Of a stretch of 64,000 nt of DNA, positions 8,074-16,320 are shown piece by piece. Within the stretch, counting starts at the first letter, position 1; each line of letters opens with the position of its first letter. A program made the position numbers and the translations under genes. The stretch lies in contig OX365938.1 in NCBI GenBank assembly GCA_947243795.1, positions 496,001-560,000 of the forward strand, written 5' to 3'. A model generated the notes under the pieces. It was not told the DNA's origin and made no database searches. It was given only the letters and a program-made list of their open reading frames with translations. Source of the DNA: Saccharomyces uvarum (taxonomy: Eukaryota > Ascomycota > Saccharomycetes > Saccharomycetales > Saccharomycetaceae).

Positions 8074-9183
8074 ATGAAGTTGTCTGTCCTATTAGCTTTA
8101 TCGGCTTCCACCGCCGTCATGGCCGCCCCTGCTGTGCGCCACAACGATAACCACCACCACAACGATAAGCGTGCCGTGGTTACCGTCACCCAGTTTGTTA
8201 ACGAGAACGGCGCTGTTGTTATCCCAGCCGCCTCCACCAGTGCTGCTGCCACTGCTACCGCAGTCGTCGCCAACAAGGCCGAGTCCGTCGCTACTACCGC
8301 TTCAGGCACCACCACCTTGTCCTCCGCCGCTGCTTCCAAGTCTGCCTCCAAGTCTGCCTCTTCCTCCTCCTCCTCTTCTTCCTCCTCCTCCTCCGTTGGC
8401 TCTGCCGACTTTGAAGACGGTACCATCTCCTGTTCCGATTTCCCATCTGGACAAGGTGCTGTCTCCTTGGACTGGGTGGGTCTAGGCGGTTGGGCTTCCA
8501 TCATGGACATGAACGGTAACACCGCCACTTCTTGTCAAGATGGTTACTACTGTTCTTACGCCTGCTCCCCAGGCTCTGCCAAGACTCAATGGCCTTCCGA
8601 GCAGCCTACAGACGGTAGATCTGTTGGTGGTTTGTACTGTAAGAACGGCAAGTTGTACCGTTCCAACACCGACACCAACAGCCTGTGTGTAGAAGGTCAA
8701 GGTTCCGCCCAAGCCGTCAACCAAGTCTCCGGCTCCATCGCTATTTGCGGTACCGATTACCCAGGTTCCGAGAACATGGTCGTCCCCACTGTCGTTGGCG
8801 CCGGTTCCACCGAATCAATCAACGTCATCAAGGAGGACTCTTACTACCAATGGCAAGGTAAGAAGACCTCTGCTCAATACTACGTCAACAACGCTGGTGT
8901 TTCTGTAGAGGACGGTTGTATCTGGGGTACCGATGGCTCCGGTGTCGGTAACTGGGCCCCAGTCGTCTTGGGTGCTGGTTACACCGATGGCATCACTTAC
9001 TTGTCCATCATTCCTAACCCAAACAACAAAGAAGCTCCAAACTTCAACGTCAAGATCGAAGCCACTTCCGGTTCCACCGTTAACGGTGCTTGTTCTTACG
9101 AAAATGGGGCCTACACTGGTTCTGGCTCTGACGGTTGTACCGTTTCCGTCACTTCTGGTTCTGCCAACTTTGTCTTCTACTAA
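8074..9183 (+). CDS. UTH1: Uth1, SUN-family protein of cell wall and mitochondrion
   Basis: A 369-residue member of the ascomycete SUN family (Sim1, Uth1, Nca3, Sun4), implicated in cell-wall biogenesis, septation and mitophagy and found in the wall and the mitochondrial outer membrane. Residues 1-17 form a signal peptide ending near VMAAPA. A dibasic KR after a His/Asn-rich stretch is a possible Kex2 site. A Ser/Thr/Ala linker with a serine run around residues 95-107 follows. The C-terminal SUN domain begins near [18 protein letters not shown] and keeps the spaced cysteines ([53 protein letters not shown]). It lies convergent with SHB17. The strong C-ending codon bias suggests high expression. 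Confidence 0.97.
   Translation: MKLSVLLALSASTAVMAAPAVRHNDNHHHNDKRAVVTVTQFVNENGAVVIPAASTSAAATATAVVANKAESVATTASGTTTLSSAAASKSASKSASSSSSSSSSSSSVGSADFEDGTISCSDFPSGQGAVSLDWVGLGGWASIMDMNGNTATSCQDGYYCSYACSPGSAKTQWPSEQPTDGRSVGGLYCKNGKLYRSNTDTNSLCVEGQGSAQAVNQVSGSIAICGTDYPGSENMVVPTVVGAGSTESINVIKEDSYYQWQGKKTSAQYYVNNAGVSVEDGCIWGTDGSGVGNWAPVVLGAGYTDGITYLSIIPNPNNKEAPNFNVKIEATSGSTVNGACSYENGAYTGSGSDGCTVSVTSGSANFVFY
8358..8394 (+). repeat. Serine-codon (TCC/TCT)n tract in UTH1
   Basis: A run of TCC and TCT codons encoding about a dozen consecutive serines in the linker ahead of the SUN domain. Serine-rich linkers in wall proteins are usually O-mannosylated. Confidence 0.85.
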
Positions 9184-9457
9184 TCGCTTTAACGCTACGT
9201 TGCGCTACTTTTGCTAGTAATTTTCCTCCTCCGTCCCCTTTATGGTTTTATTTTCTATTAGTTCGTTTTTCCCACAATATAAAAAACAAAGTCCTTTGTA
9301 CTATTCTTTTATTTCATTACTCTCTCTCTTCTCTAAGATACCACTAGATATTATTATATAGCATTATATTGTATAACATAAGAAATCAAGAAAAAAATAT
9401 GTTTTTATCGCTTTTCATAACCAAATATGTTTTTTATCACTTCCCATATGAGCATAT

Positions 9458-10279
9458 CTATCTTTTAACGTCCCCGTGCTGGGATTCCTCCTCTGGAGGT
9501 GACACGAATGGGCCCGCTAGTTCCAATGCAGGCTCGTCGATGTTGTGATGCGCGTACGACAACACACCGATCCCACCGGCATCTAGCAAGAAACATGGAT
9601 TATCAACCAGGTGTCTGTAGGAGTCCAGCTTAATGTATGGGACTGTCTCGTCGTCGTACGACTTTACAGCTTGGATTTCTTCCAAGGTTTCACACTTCTT
9701 CTGCACGCCCAGCCCAAACCAGATAGCGGCAAAATAACGCAACGCATGGCCATGAGCAAAAACCATGATGTCTGATGCTCTGCCCTCACTCTGGTGCTTA
9801 CGATGCAGATTCTGGATTCTGCCAATGGCACGGGATAGCCTCAACCCGATCTGCTGGGTGCTCTCACCGTTCTCACAACCGTCTCTCCAGATGTTCCAAG
9901 GTCTGCTTTGATCGAGTCCACGAGACTTTCTCAATTCGATAATCTCACGGGTCAGCATTCCTTCGTAATCACCGTATTCCCACTCTCTCAAGTCCTCGTC
10001 CACCACCACGCGGATCTTTGCTCTTTGCTCGTCGCTCAAGGGCTTCAACACCAAGTCCACGGTTTGTCTGGCACGTAAACGGGGGGAGGTGAAGATGTAA
10101 GTGATGTGATCCGGGTTCAGAAACTGGTTGTTGCGGAAAACGCTCTCACCGGTTCTCAACATCTGGCCCTCACCGTAGGTTGTCAACGGTAGATCGGTCA
10201 ATCCGGTGTACTGGCCCGACTTGGACCATTCAGTTTGACCGTGTCTCACAATAATACATCTGGGAGTTAGGGTAGGCAT
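9458..10279 (-). CDS. SHB17: Shb17, sedoheptulose-1,7-bisphosphatase
   Basis: A 273-residue enzyme of the histidine phosphatase (phosphoglycerate mutase-like) superfamily. It hydrolyses sedoheptulose-1,7-bisphosphate and feeds riboneogenesis, which makes ribose-5-phosphate from glycolytic intermediates without NADPH production. The catalytic motif VRHGQTEW places the phosphorylated histidine at residue 13, as in the S. cerevisiae enzyme. The partner histidine lies in VFAHGHALRYF, and the conserved acidic EYGDYEGML region is intact. The start ATG is the complement of 10277-10279. It shares a 303-bp divergent promoter with UIP5. Confidence 0.95.
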   Translation of the reverse strand: MPTLTPRCIIVRHGQTEWSKSGQYTGLTDLPLTTYGEGQMLRTGESVFRNNQFLNPDHITYIFTSPRLRARQTVDLVLKPLSDEQRAKIRVVVDEDLREWEYGDYEGMLTREIIELRKSRGLDQSRPWNIWRDGCENGESTQQIGLRLSRAIGRIQNLHRKHQSEGRASDIMVFAHGHALRYFAAIWFGLGVQKKCETLEEIQAVKSYDDETVPYIKLDSYRHLVDNPCFLLDAGGIGVLSYAHHNIDEPALELAGPFVSPPEEESQHGDVKR

Positions 10280-10582
10280 CGTTTCTTGCTAGTATGTGTG
10301 ACAGAGTTCCTATTTACTGGGTCATGAACAAGGAATCTTGCTATCTGCGTTAATTTTTTTTCATTATATAGTCCTATATATATATTCTTTCCAAAAAAAA
10401 AAAAAAAAAAAACTCATCGCGTGGGTGAGAAAATCCAATAATAGACAAAGGTAAGCAATGAAAAATAAAGGATCTACGTATTAAATAAGCAGAAATCCCT
10501 CAACTTTTACACTTTAATTGTGGTATTGGGCTTGCTTAGAAAAGGTGTGCGGTCCTGGTGCAAGTACTTTATTTCAGGAACA
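10280..10582. promoter_or_regulatory. Divergent SHB17/UIP5 promoter with a poly(A) tract
   Basis: A 303-bp bidirectional promoter. It has a run of 20 A at 10393-10412, a likely nucleosome-depleting dA:dT element, next to TATA-like repeats around 10372-10385. Confidence 0.65.
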
Positions 10583-11905
10583 ATGGCAAGAGATGTAAGG
10601 CCTGGGAAGCTTACCATATCGCTATTGATTTTATCACTGTTTTTGATATTCCAAATACTGACCAAGCCCCACCGCAATGAGAGTAGCATGGAGACCCGAA
10701 TTTTCACGAGAAGGAAGTCGTATGTAACGCGGGTGCCCAATAATGACGCCAGTTTATCCATACCGTATTTGGACAAAGTCAACCGGTTTTGGCATGTGGG
10801 CGGTGCTACGCAGATTAGAAATGCCCAGTCAATCAAGCTAACGCAGGACAGAGACCGGAACAAGTACGGGCTGGTTTTGTCCAACGGGATTGGCGACAAC
10901 ACCATCAACGACTTTGAAATCGTTTACAAATTCAGGATTTCTCATGGTTCGAGTACAAAACTCATGGGCGATGGGATGTGCTTTGCCATCACGCCTGAAA
11001 ATGGGTTTCTGACGCAAGATTTAAAGTCGTCATATGCAAGAAGACAATATATGATGAACTCCCACGGTGTCATTTGCGATGATACAGATCTAATGGGGTT
11101 TCCGAAGAACCTACCGGGTCTGTTTGTTGTCTTGGACACGTATCACAACCAAGACCACAACCATGAGGACGTGCCCTTCATGGACGTGTTCCTCAACGTG
11201 GCTCCAGAAAGTGACTCGTACGATATCAAGAGTGACGGCGAACTAAGCACCTCGTTGCGACTAAACACCAAGGGCCACATTGAGCTAAAGAAGAATATCT
11301 TGTGGAATGAAGTAACGAAATTGAGAATAATATACCTGGAAAGCATAAGCTTCCTGAAGATCGACATCCAGTACGCCAAAGAGGGCGATTACTGGATCGA
11401 GCTGTTCCAAACAACCGAAAACCTGTACTTGCCCAAAAACATACAGACGGGACAAAGATACATCGGTTGCGGTGCATTGAATGGCCAATTGACCGAGACC
11501 GTGGAACTTCTGGACGTGTCTACAAGCGAGTTCCATTGGAACAACAAGGACGAGTCCATCGAGGACACTTATGATTACGTGAAGGAGGCTGAACTGTTCT
11601 TGGAACAGGAATTTGGCGAGGTCCTAGACATGGAACCCGACGAATTCATCAAATGGAAGATGGTCAAGGCGCAACCAAACATCAACGCCGCTTCACCATC
11701 ACCTGGACAGCCCGTGCTCAGCCGTCCTCATTCGAAGCTGTTCAGCGCGATGCTGGTCGTCTGGCATTATAGCGAATTCCTGCTGGTGATCATGGGCGTA
11801 TACCTTATTTCTGTGTACGTTAGGGTTTTCCAAAAGCGATTCAAAAGGATCAGGTTCAAAAGGCAAAGAGGAAAGTCGCATTCCGTGGGGCTGCTGCCCA
11901 TGTAG
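10583..11905 (+). CDS. UIP5: Uip5, L-type lectin-like membrane protein of ER/nuclear envelope
   Basis: A 440-residue type I-like membrane protein. The start chosen is the ATG at 10583 (MARDVRPGKLTISLLILSLF); the frame is open upstream but has no better ATG and the hydrophobic signal follows directly. Residues about 10-27 are the signal or anchor. The body (about 70-290) has the hallmarks of a legume/L-type lectin domain: NNFEIVYKF-like strands (INDFEIVYKFRIS), GDGMCFAITPE, and GLFVVLDTYHNQDHNHEDVPFMDV. A second membrane segment (LLVIMGVYLISVYVRVF) is followed by a very basic tail (KRFKRIRFKRQRGK). In S. cerevisiae it interacts with Ulp1 and is UPR-inducible; the ligand is unknown. Confidence 0.9.
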   Translation: MARDVRPGKLTISLLILSLFLIFQILTKPHRNESSMETRIFTRRKSYVTRVPNNDASLSIPYLDKVNRFWHVGGATQIRNAQSIKLTQDRDRNKYGLVLSNGIGDNTINDFEIVYKFRISHGSSTKLMGDGMCFAITPENGFLTQDLKSSYARRQYMMNSHGVICDDTDLMGFPKNLPGLFVVLDTYHNQDHNHEDVPFMDVFLNVAPESDSYDIKSDGELSTSLRLNTKGHIELKKNILWNEVTKLRIIYLESISFLKIDIQYAKEGDYWIELFQTTENLYLPKNIQTGQRYIGCGALNGQLTETVELLDVSTSEFHWNNKDESIEDTYDYVKEAELFLEQEFGEVLDMEPDEFIKWKMVKAQPNINAASPSPGQPVLSRPHSKLFSAMLVVWHYSEFLLVIMGVYLISVYVRVFQKRFKRIRFKRQRGKSHSVGLLPM

Positions 11906-11982
11906 CATTGCATAGCACACATACACACGTACATACACTATAATATAAGACGCATTATTTAGACACCCAGCTGCGGGGCCGT

Positions 11983-12546
11983 TCACGGTCTTCTTGTCGT
12001 GGTGATGCTTGCATTGGAAGACGGGAGTGCCCTAGACCTGTCCAGGATGCTCTGCGGCGGGATGGCCAGGACACTAGAGTTCGTCTCGAGGGTCCTGCCA
12101 GAGAATATGGTGGGCCTGGTGGACTGTATCGAATGGATGTCCGAGAAAGTAGACGACTTCACCGAAGAGGAGCAGAACGAAACCAAGGGTATTACGCTTG
12201 CGTTGTCATGCTGCGGTTGCTGCTGCGGTTGCTGTTGCTGTTGCTGTTGCTGTTGCTTCGCTCGTTCTACGGGTGGCTCGTCCCATACTACTCTTTGCGT
12301 TCCCTCCTCGTCGGATTCGCTCGACTTCAACGAGCCTTGATCGACCATGGGTCGCAGAGACGAACTGATAGTGGTGGCATCCGAGTCCAACTGTACACGC
12401 TTGGGTCTTGTAGGGCCGGCCCCAGCCCGTCTTGGCTTATTGCTCGTGACCGGTGCATTGGTCGTTGTGGTTGTGTTGATAATTTTTTTCACCCATACTG
12501 AGAGTTTGTTTCTTTTCCCCTGAAACGTGTGATGGTTGTTCGACAT
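11983..12546 (-). CDS. YKR045C orthologue, protein of unknown function
   Basis: A 187-residue protein with no family I recognise; the S. cerevisiae orthologue is about 183 residues. The frame is open for 48 more codons upstream, but the conserved protein starts at MSNNHHTFQGKRNKLSVWVK (ATG complement of 12544-12546). The N-terminus is basic and short-helical. The middle is acidic, with SSESDEEG followed by a glutamine run (Q9, P, QQQ). The C-terminal third is Ser/Thr-rich and well conserved (NASVIPLVSFCSSSVKSSTF, SILDRSRALPSSNAS). No membrane segment is visible. It reads like a phosphorylated regulatory or adaptor protein, which is only inference. It is convergent with UIP5 (77-bp gap). Confidence 0.9.
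   Translation of the reverse strand: MSNNHHTFQGKRNKLSVWVKKIINTTTTTNAPVTSNKPRRAGAGPTRPKRVQLDSDATTISSSLRPMVDQGSLKSSESDEEGTQRVVWDEPPVERAKQQQQQQQQQPQQQPQHDNASVIPLVSFCSSSVKSSTFSDIHSIQSTRPTIFSGRTLETNSSVLAIPPQSILDRSRALPSSNASITTTRRP
12211..12257 (-). repeat. CAG/CAA trinucleotide tract (poly-glutamine) in YKR045C
   Basis: Mixed CAA and CAG codons encode nine Gln, a Pro, three Gln, a Pro and one more Gln. The mixture of the two codons limits slippage compared with a pure CAG run. Confidence 0.85.
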
Positions 12547-12704
12547 GCTAGGACGTGCCTCAGATGGTGTGTGTGTGTGGGTACTCTTATAGCTTGGATA
12601 TGGCCTAGTTTTTTTTTTTGTTCTTTTTTTCTTTGGTATTTGATTGTATATAAAACTTAAAACAGCAAATACGTAAATAATAGCTAGCAAATAATGGACG
12701 AAAG

Positions 12705-12728
12705 AATAATAATAATAATAATAATAAT
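12705..12728. repeat. (AAT)8 microsatellite
   Basis: Eight uninterrupted AAT units lie between PET10 and YKR045C, in the presumed YKR045C promoter and PET10 3' flank (12547-12780). Confidence 0.9.
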
Positions 12729-12780
12729 GATAATTGAAATTATATAAGGGGAGAGAGAGAGCGTCTGCACAGCACCAATG

Positions 12781-13632
12781 CTAATTGGTTGGGATAACAG
12801 CTGGCTTGGAGTTGGCCTGGTCTTCTCTGGCGGCCTTGAGCTTCTCGATAGTAGCATTGCCCAGGTCCAAACCGGTGGACACGATGGCTTTGGGGACGCT
12901 TTCGGACTTGCTCAAGTTGTTTTCGTACACGGTGGTGAAGCGCTGGTACGTCTCGTTCAGCTTGGACTTGGTTGGGTCGATGTACACGGACTGCAACTTG
13001 TCGGTGGTGGGCTTCACGATAGCGTCGTACTTCTCCTTGGCTAGGTCCCTGGTTGGGTCGATGTAGTTGGACTTGACCTTGGACTGGATCTCGTGGGAGG
13101 CGTTTCTGGTGGTGGAGGAGAGCTCTGCCACGTGGGGTAGAGACGACGAGTCGGCGACCTTGTTGTCGTCACCGGTAGAGCCGATCTCCTTCGAGGAAGC
13201 GGAGCCTTGCAAGTGCAGAGGCTTGACGAGGAACTCCCTCAACAGCGTGTTGGAGATGTTGGCGACGTAGTCGACGAAGAACCATAGCAGCCAGATTCCC
13301 GGGGTGTTGGAGTGCGACTTCCAGTCGTACAGCAAGCCGTCGACACCCTCTTTGAACACCAGAAGGTTGACCAGCTCGTCCAGCTTGAAGACCCCGTCCT
13401 TCCCGACAGCGACCAGCTGCTTGACCAGGCGAGGAGAGTTCGACGACTCCGAGACCCACTGGTTCACAGACCCCAGAACAACGAGGTTGAAGGAGATCAG
13501 TTTCTCCACAGGGGGCAGCGATTCCGCATACTTGATAAACTTGGATAGGGCTGGGTATCTTTGCAGATGCGACCAGGTGGCTTGTGGCAGTTCCACAGAT
13601 GGGTTAGACGATGGTTTAGACGATTCGGACAT
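12781..13632 (-). CDS. PET10: Pet10/Pln1, yeast perilipin of lipid droplets
   Basis: A 283-residue protein, the S. cerevisiae length. Pet10 (Pln1) coats nascent lipid droplets, binds diacylglycerol-rich sites and stabilises triacylglycerol-containing droplets. The N-terminal PAT-like region (residues about 15-130) precedes a block with perilipin 11-mer character: [20 protein letters not shown] and [18 protein letters not shown] repeat an xYIDPTxx phase and would form an amphipathic helix on the droplet surface. The start ATG is the complement of 13630-13632. The coding sequence is GC-rich at third positions, as in the adjacent NAP1. Pet10 is not needed for respiration despite the name. Confidence 0.95.
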   Translation of the reverse strand: MSESSKPSSNPSVELPQATWSHLQRYPALSKFIKYAESLPPVEKLISFNLVVLGSVNQWVSESSNSPRLVKQLVAVGKDGVFKLDELVNLLVFKEGVDGLLYDWKSHSNTPGIWLLWFFVDYVANISNTLLREFLVKPLHLQGSASSKEIGSTGDDNKVADSSSLPHVAELSSTTRNASHEIQSKVKSNYIDPTRDLAKEKYDAIVKPTTDKLQSVYIDPTKSKLNETYQRFTTVYENNLSKSESVPKAIVSTGLDLGNATIEKLKAAREDQANSKPAVIPTN

Positions 13633-13836
13633 GGTTATTCTGCTGATCTGGAGCGTGAGTGTTGGGCATTGACCACTGATAGTTTCCGTTATCAGGCCTT
13701 TTATAACCCTTGTTGCTGGAATATTAAATCCGAAAGAATAAGGTCATCCCCCACGGCAGGAAACTGAAGAATAATAGGTGTGAGTTAGCACTACATGATG
13801 AAATAGACATATATATAGAGATACGTAGAGGCTGGA

Positions 13837-14583
13837 TCACGACTGCTTGCACTCTGGGGCCTGCTCCGGCTTGCCCGCAAAGTCATCCTGCTCCTCGGCG
13901 GACCCCACGTCTTCGTCGTCCTCGTCGTCCACGTCGTTATCGTCATCGTCTTCGTCGTCTTCGTCGTCATCGTCATCTTCTTCTTCGTCGTCTTCGTCGA
14001 ACTCGAATTCAAGGGCGGCGCCGGTGAACCAGTCCACGGCTCTGGGGATCAGCTTGTCCTTGAGCTGCTCGCCGATGGAGTAGTCCAGGGCTAGGCGCTC
14101 CTCGAGGTCGTCTTCCAGCTCCTCATCCTGGTCCTGGTCCTGGTCCTGGTCCTCTTGGTGGATCTTGGGGGGGTCGAAGAAGTTGAAGAAGGACTCGATG
14201 GGGGTGATCTTCTCGATGGTGCGCACCTGCTTGGTGGCCTTGTTTCTCTGCTTGCGCATCTCCAGGTCCACGGTGACGTTGTGAGCATTGTCCTTCCAGG
14301 CAATCTCGCAACCCTCGGCGTGGTCGTAGATGAAGTCGCCGGAGTAGCCCAGCTCCTTCTGGTAGAAGTACGTCTTGCGCAGTGTGCTGTTGGAGAAGAA
14401 CGGGTTGGCGGCCGAGTCGAACTGGAACACCAGTTGGAAGCCTGGCCTGCCGTCGGTCAGGTACTCCAGGCCGATGTCCTGCACGTGCTCCAGGACCTGC
14501 GCATCGCGGTCGGTGATGGTGTCGCAAACAATGGGCAAGTTTTCCAGCGCGGTCAGCCAGAAGGAGGGGATGCCCTTGATCTG

Positions 14584-14614
<31 letters not shown>

Positions 14615-15135
14615 CCCAATTGCAACTCGGTCTCGTTCAGCGACTCCACGATCTCCGCACCCTTAGCGATCTGCTCGGGCCCAGGCTGCTCTTGCCCAGA
14701 GATGATCCTGGACCGGTGCTCCCAGATGGGCTTGTACTTCTGCAGGAACTTGTTCTCCAGCTCGAACATCTCGACCTGGAACTCCTTCTCCACTTCGAAC
14801 AGCTCGTTCTGCAGCGTCTTCAGGCTCAACAGCTTCTCCTTGACATTCCTGGGCAGCGCTCCCACGTACCCGCTGTCCTGGCCGACCAGCGAGCCGAGTC
14901 TGTCCTGGATGGACTGCAGCAACAGTGGCTGGTTAGCCAGGATGTCCTCCTCGCTGATGGTGCCGATCTTGGCGTCCTGCTCCTTTGCCTGTGCCTGGGC
15001 CTGTGCCTGGGCCTTCACCGGGTTCCCGTTCTTCAAGTAGCTCGGGTTCAGCACCGACGCTGGCGTGTTGTGCGGAGTGGGGGCGTTGTCAATCTTCATC
15101 GACGACTTAGGTTTCGTTCTGATAGGGTCTGACAT
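13837..15135 (-). CDS. NAP1: Nap1, nucleosome assembly protein (H2A-H2B chaperone)
   Basis: A 432-residue NAP-family histone chaperone that shuttles H2A-H2B into the nucleus with Kap114 and also acts in Clb2/Gin4 mitotic control. The start is the ATG complementary to 15133-15135 (MSDPIRTKPKSS); the frame continues ten codons upstream but lacks an ATG. The long dimerisation helix follows ANQPLLLQSIQDRLGSLV, which overlaps the nuclear export signal. The NAP fold contains FWLTALENLP and KTYFYQKELGYSGDFIYDHA, and an acidic C-terminal tail follows GAALEFEF. S. cerevisiae Nap1 is 417 residues. The extra length lies in three dipeptide tracts: AQAQAQAQAK near the N-terminus, DEDEDEDEDE in the middle and DQDQDQDQDE before the tail. 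GC3 is unusually high. Confidence 0.96.
14125..15016 (-). repeat. Three hexanucleotide repeat tracts inside NAP1
   Basis: GATCAG-like units at about 14125-14156 (plus strand reads CTGGTC repeats) encode Asp-Gln dipeptides. CGTCCT units at about 14584-14613 encode Asp-Glu dipeptides. GCCTGT/GCCTGG units at about 14985-15012 encode Ala-Gln dipeptides. Only the tracts repeat; the range spans all three. Confidence 0.8.
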
Positions 15136-15321
15136 GCTGGTGCTCTTGGTCCCCTGCTCTTCCACTGCTTATCGATCCACCGTATTTGATCCCAAATACG
15201 AAATTCCTGGCTTCTACTATATAAAAAGAGCTAAAAAATTTTCCTTGTGCGCGGGGTAATGGCATAACGTGGCATAGGCTTAAAACATGTGTTATACATA
15301 GAGGTATGTCATATATATCGG

Positions 15322-15723
15322 CTACTTGCGCTGGAGAATGTGCTTGTCGATGTCGGCGGGCTCATTGCCCACCAGCTTATTCTCCCAGTCGACCCACAGC
15401 GCCTCCTGCGGGTCCCACAGACCCCTCTGGACACACTTCTGCAGGTCCATCCCGAACGTAGGGTCCGTGTGCTTGTACTTGAGCACTGCGTCGAGCTTGG
15501 GGATCTGCCTCTGCAACGACGTCGTGCCCGCAGGGCACGACGTCTTCAGATACTGCAGCTGGTCCCACGTGGGGAACCGGTTGGCGATCTCGACGTCGAA
15601 CCGGTGCGACACGTCGCTCTTCAGCGACTGGAGGCACTTCTGCGACTTGAGGTTGGACGCGATGTCGTTGGTGAACAACGAGATGGTGCGTGGCTGTCTC
15701 TGCAATGTCTTCCAGAACGACAT
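15322..15723 (-). CDS. FMP46: Fmp46, putative mitochondrial redox protein (thioredoxin-like fold)
   Basis: A 133-residue protein, the S. cerevisiae length. Fmp46 was found in the mitochondrial proteome and belongs to a small fungal DUF1687 family with a thioredoxin-like fold and a single conserved cysteine, here in YLKTSCPAGTTSLQRQIPKL. The N-terminus MSFWKTLQRQPRTISLFTND is basic and lacks acids for 18 residues, consistent with a matrix-targeting signal. A redox role is inferred from fold, not proven. The start ATG is the complement of 15721-15723. It is divergent from TRK2. Confidence 0.92.
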   Translation of the reverse strand: MSFWKTLQRQPRTISLFTNDIASNLKSQKCLQSLKSDVSHRFDVEIANRFPTWDQLQYLKTSCPAGTTSLQRQIPKLDAVLKYKHTDPTFGMDLQKCVQRGLWDPQEALWVDWENKLVGNEPADIDKHILQRK

Positions 15724-16320
15724 GATGATACTTGCTCTGCGGTGCCCAGGCAGTGTCTGTGATGCTTATCCTCACACCCTCTGCGTTTTATATGGGGCCC
15801 CAGCCCCCTTCCCCGTACGGTAAGCTAAGCCCGTACCCAATCACGCCAAAGCCGGCCACGACGGGAACAGGACGTCCAACACCGTCGCGACCATGCACAT
15901 GGGGCTCGAATTGTGGGTATCTACAAGGGCTACGTTAATCGCCAAGAGCAAGAGCACGACTGTGGCCGCTGTCGGTGACCAAAGAAGCTGGTGCGTACGG
16001 GATACGCTGGGGCTTTAAGCGGTGCAGCGTGGCACCGAAACCGGTGGGCACGCTGCACTGCGTTGCTTGGCACGCCGGTGGCAGCGTGCCCCATACCCAT
16101 GGTGATGGTGCTTGTTGATCCTCCAGGTCGTGGAGGATTCTTGCTTTTAATCCCCAGAGAACCGGATTGGATGGAATTTCCGATTTTAATCCCCCGGCCG
16201 TGCGGCTGAAAATGCCCATGATGGATTGGAATAAATAGGCATATGTTTAGATAAAGAGTCTTTCTTGCACTCTTGGCCAACGATAAGGGAGCGTAAGATT
16301 CGTTCACAGTAAGAGAAGCA
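15724..16320. promoter_or_regulatory. Divergent FMP46/TRK2 promoter region
   Basis: A 597-bp gene-free region. The first 400 bp are GC-rich like the flanking genes, with CCGG and GGCC-rich patches, and the last 120 bp before TRK2 become AT-richer. No tRNA, LTR or clear named factor site stands out, and the short open frames here have no coding character. Confidence 0.5.

Noticed and set aside
8046-8528. 160-codon frame antisense to UTH1 with a glutamate run
   Set aside because: The glutamate run is the complement of the UTH1 serine codons, and the UTH1 signal peptide and SUN domain are clear on the other strand.
14155-15132. 325-codon plus-strand frame inside NAP1 (similar to dubious YKR047W)
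   Set aside because: It is the mirror of NAP1 codons; the GC-rich third positions of NAP1 keep the antisense frame open. It has no domain of its own.
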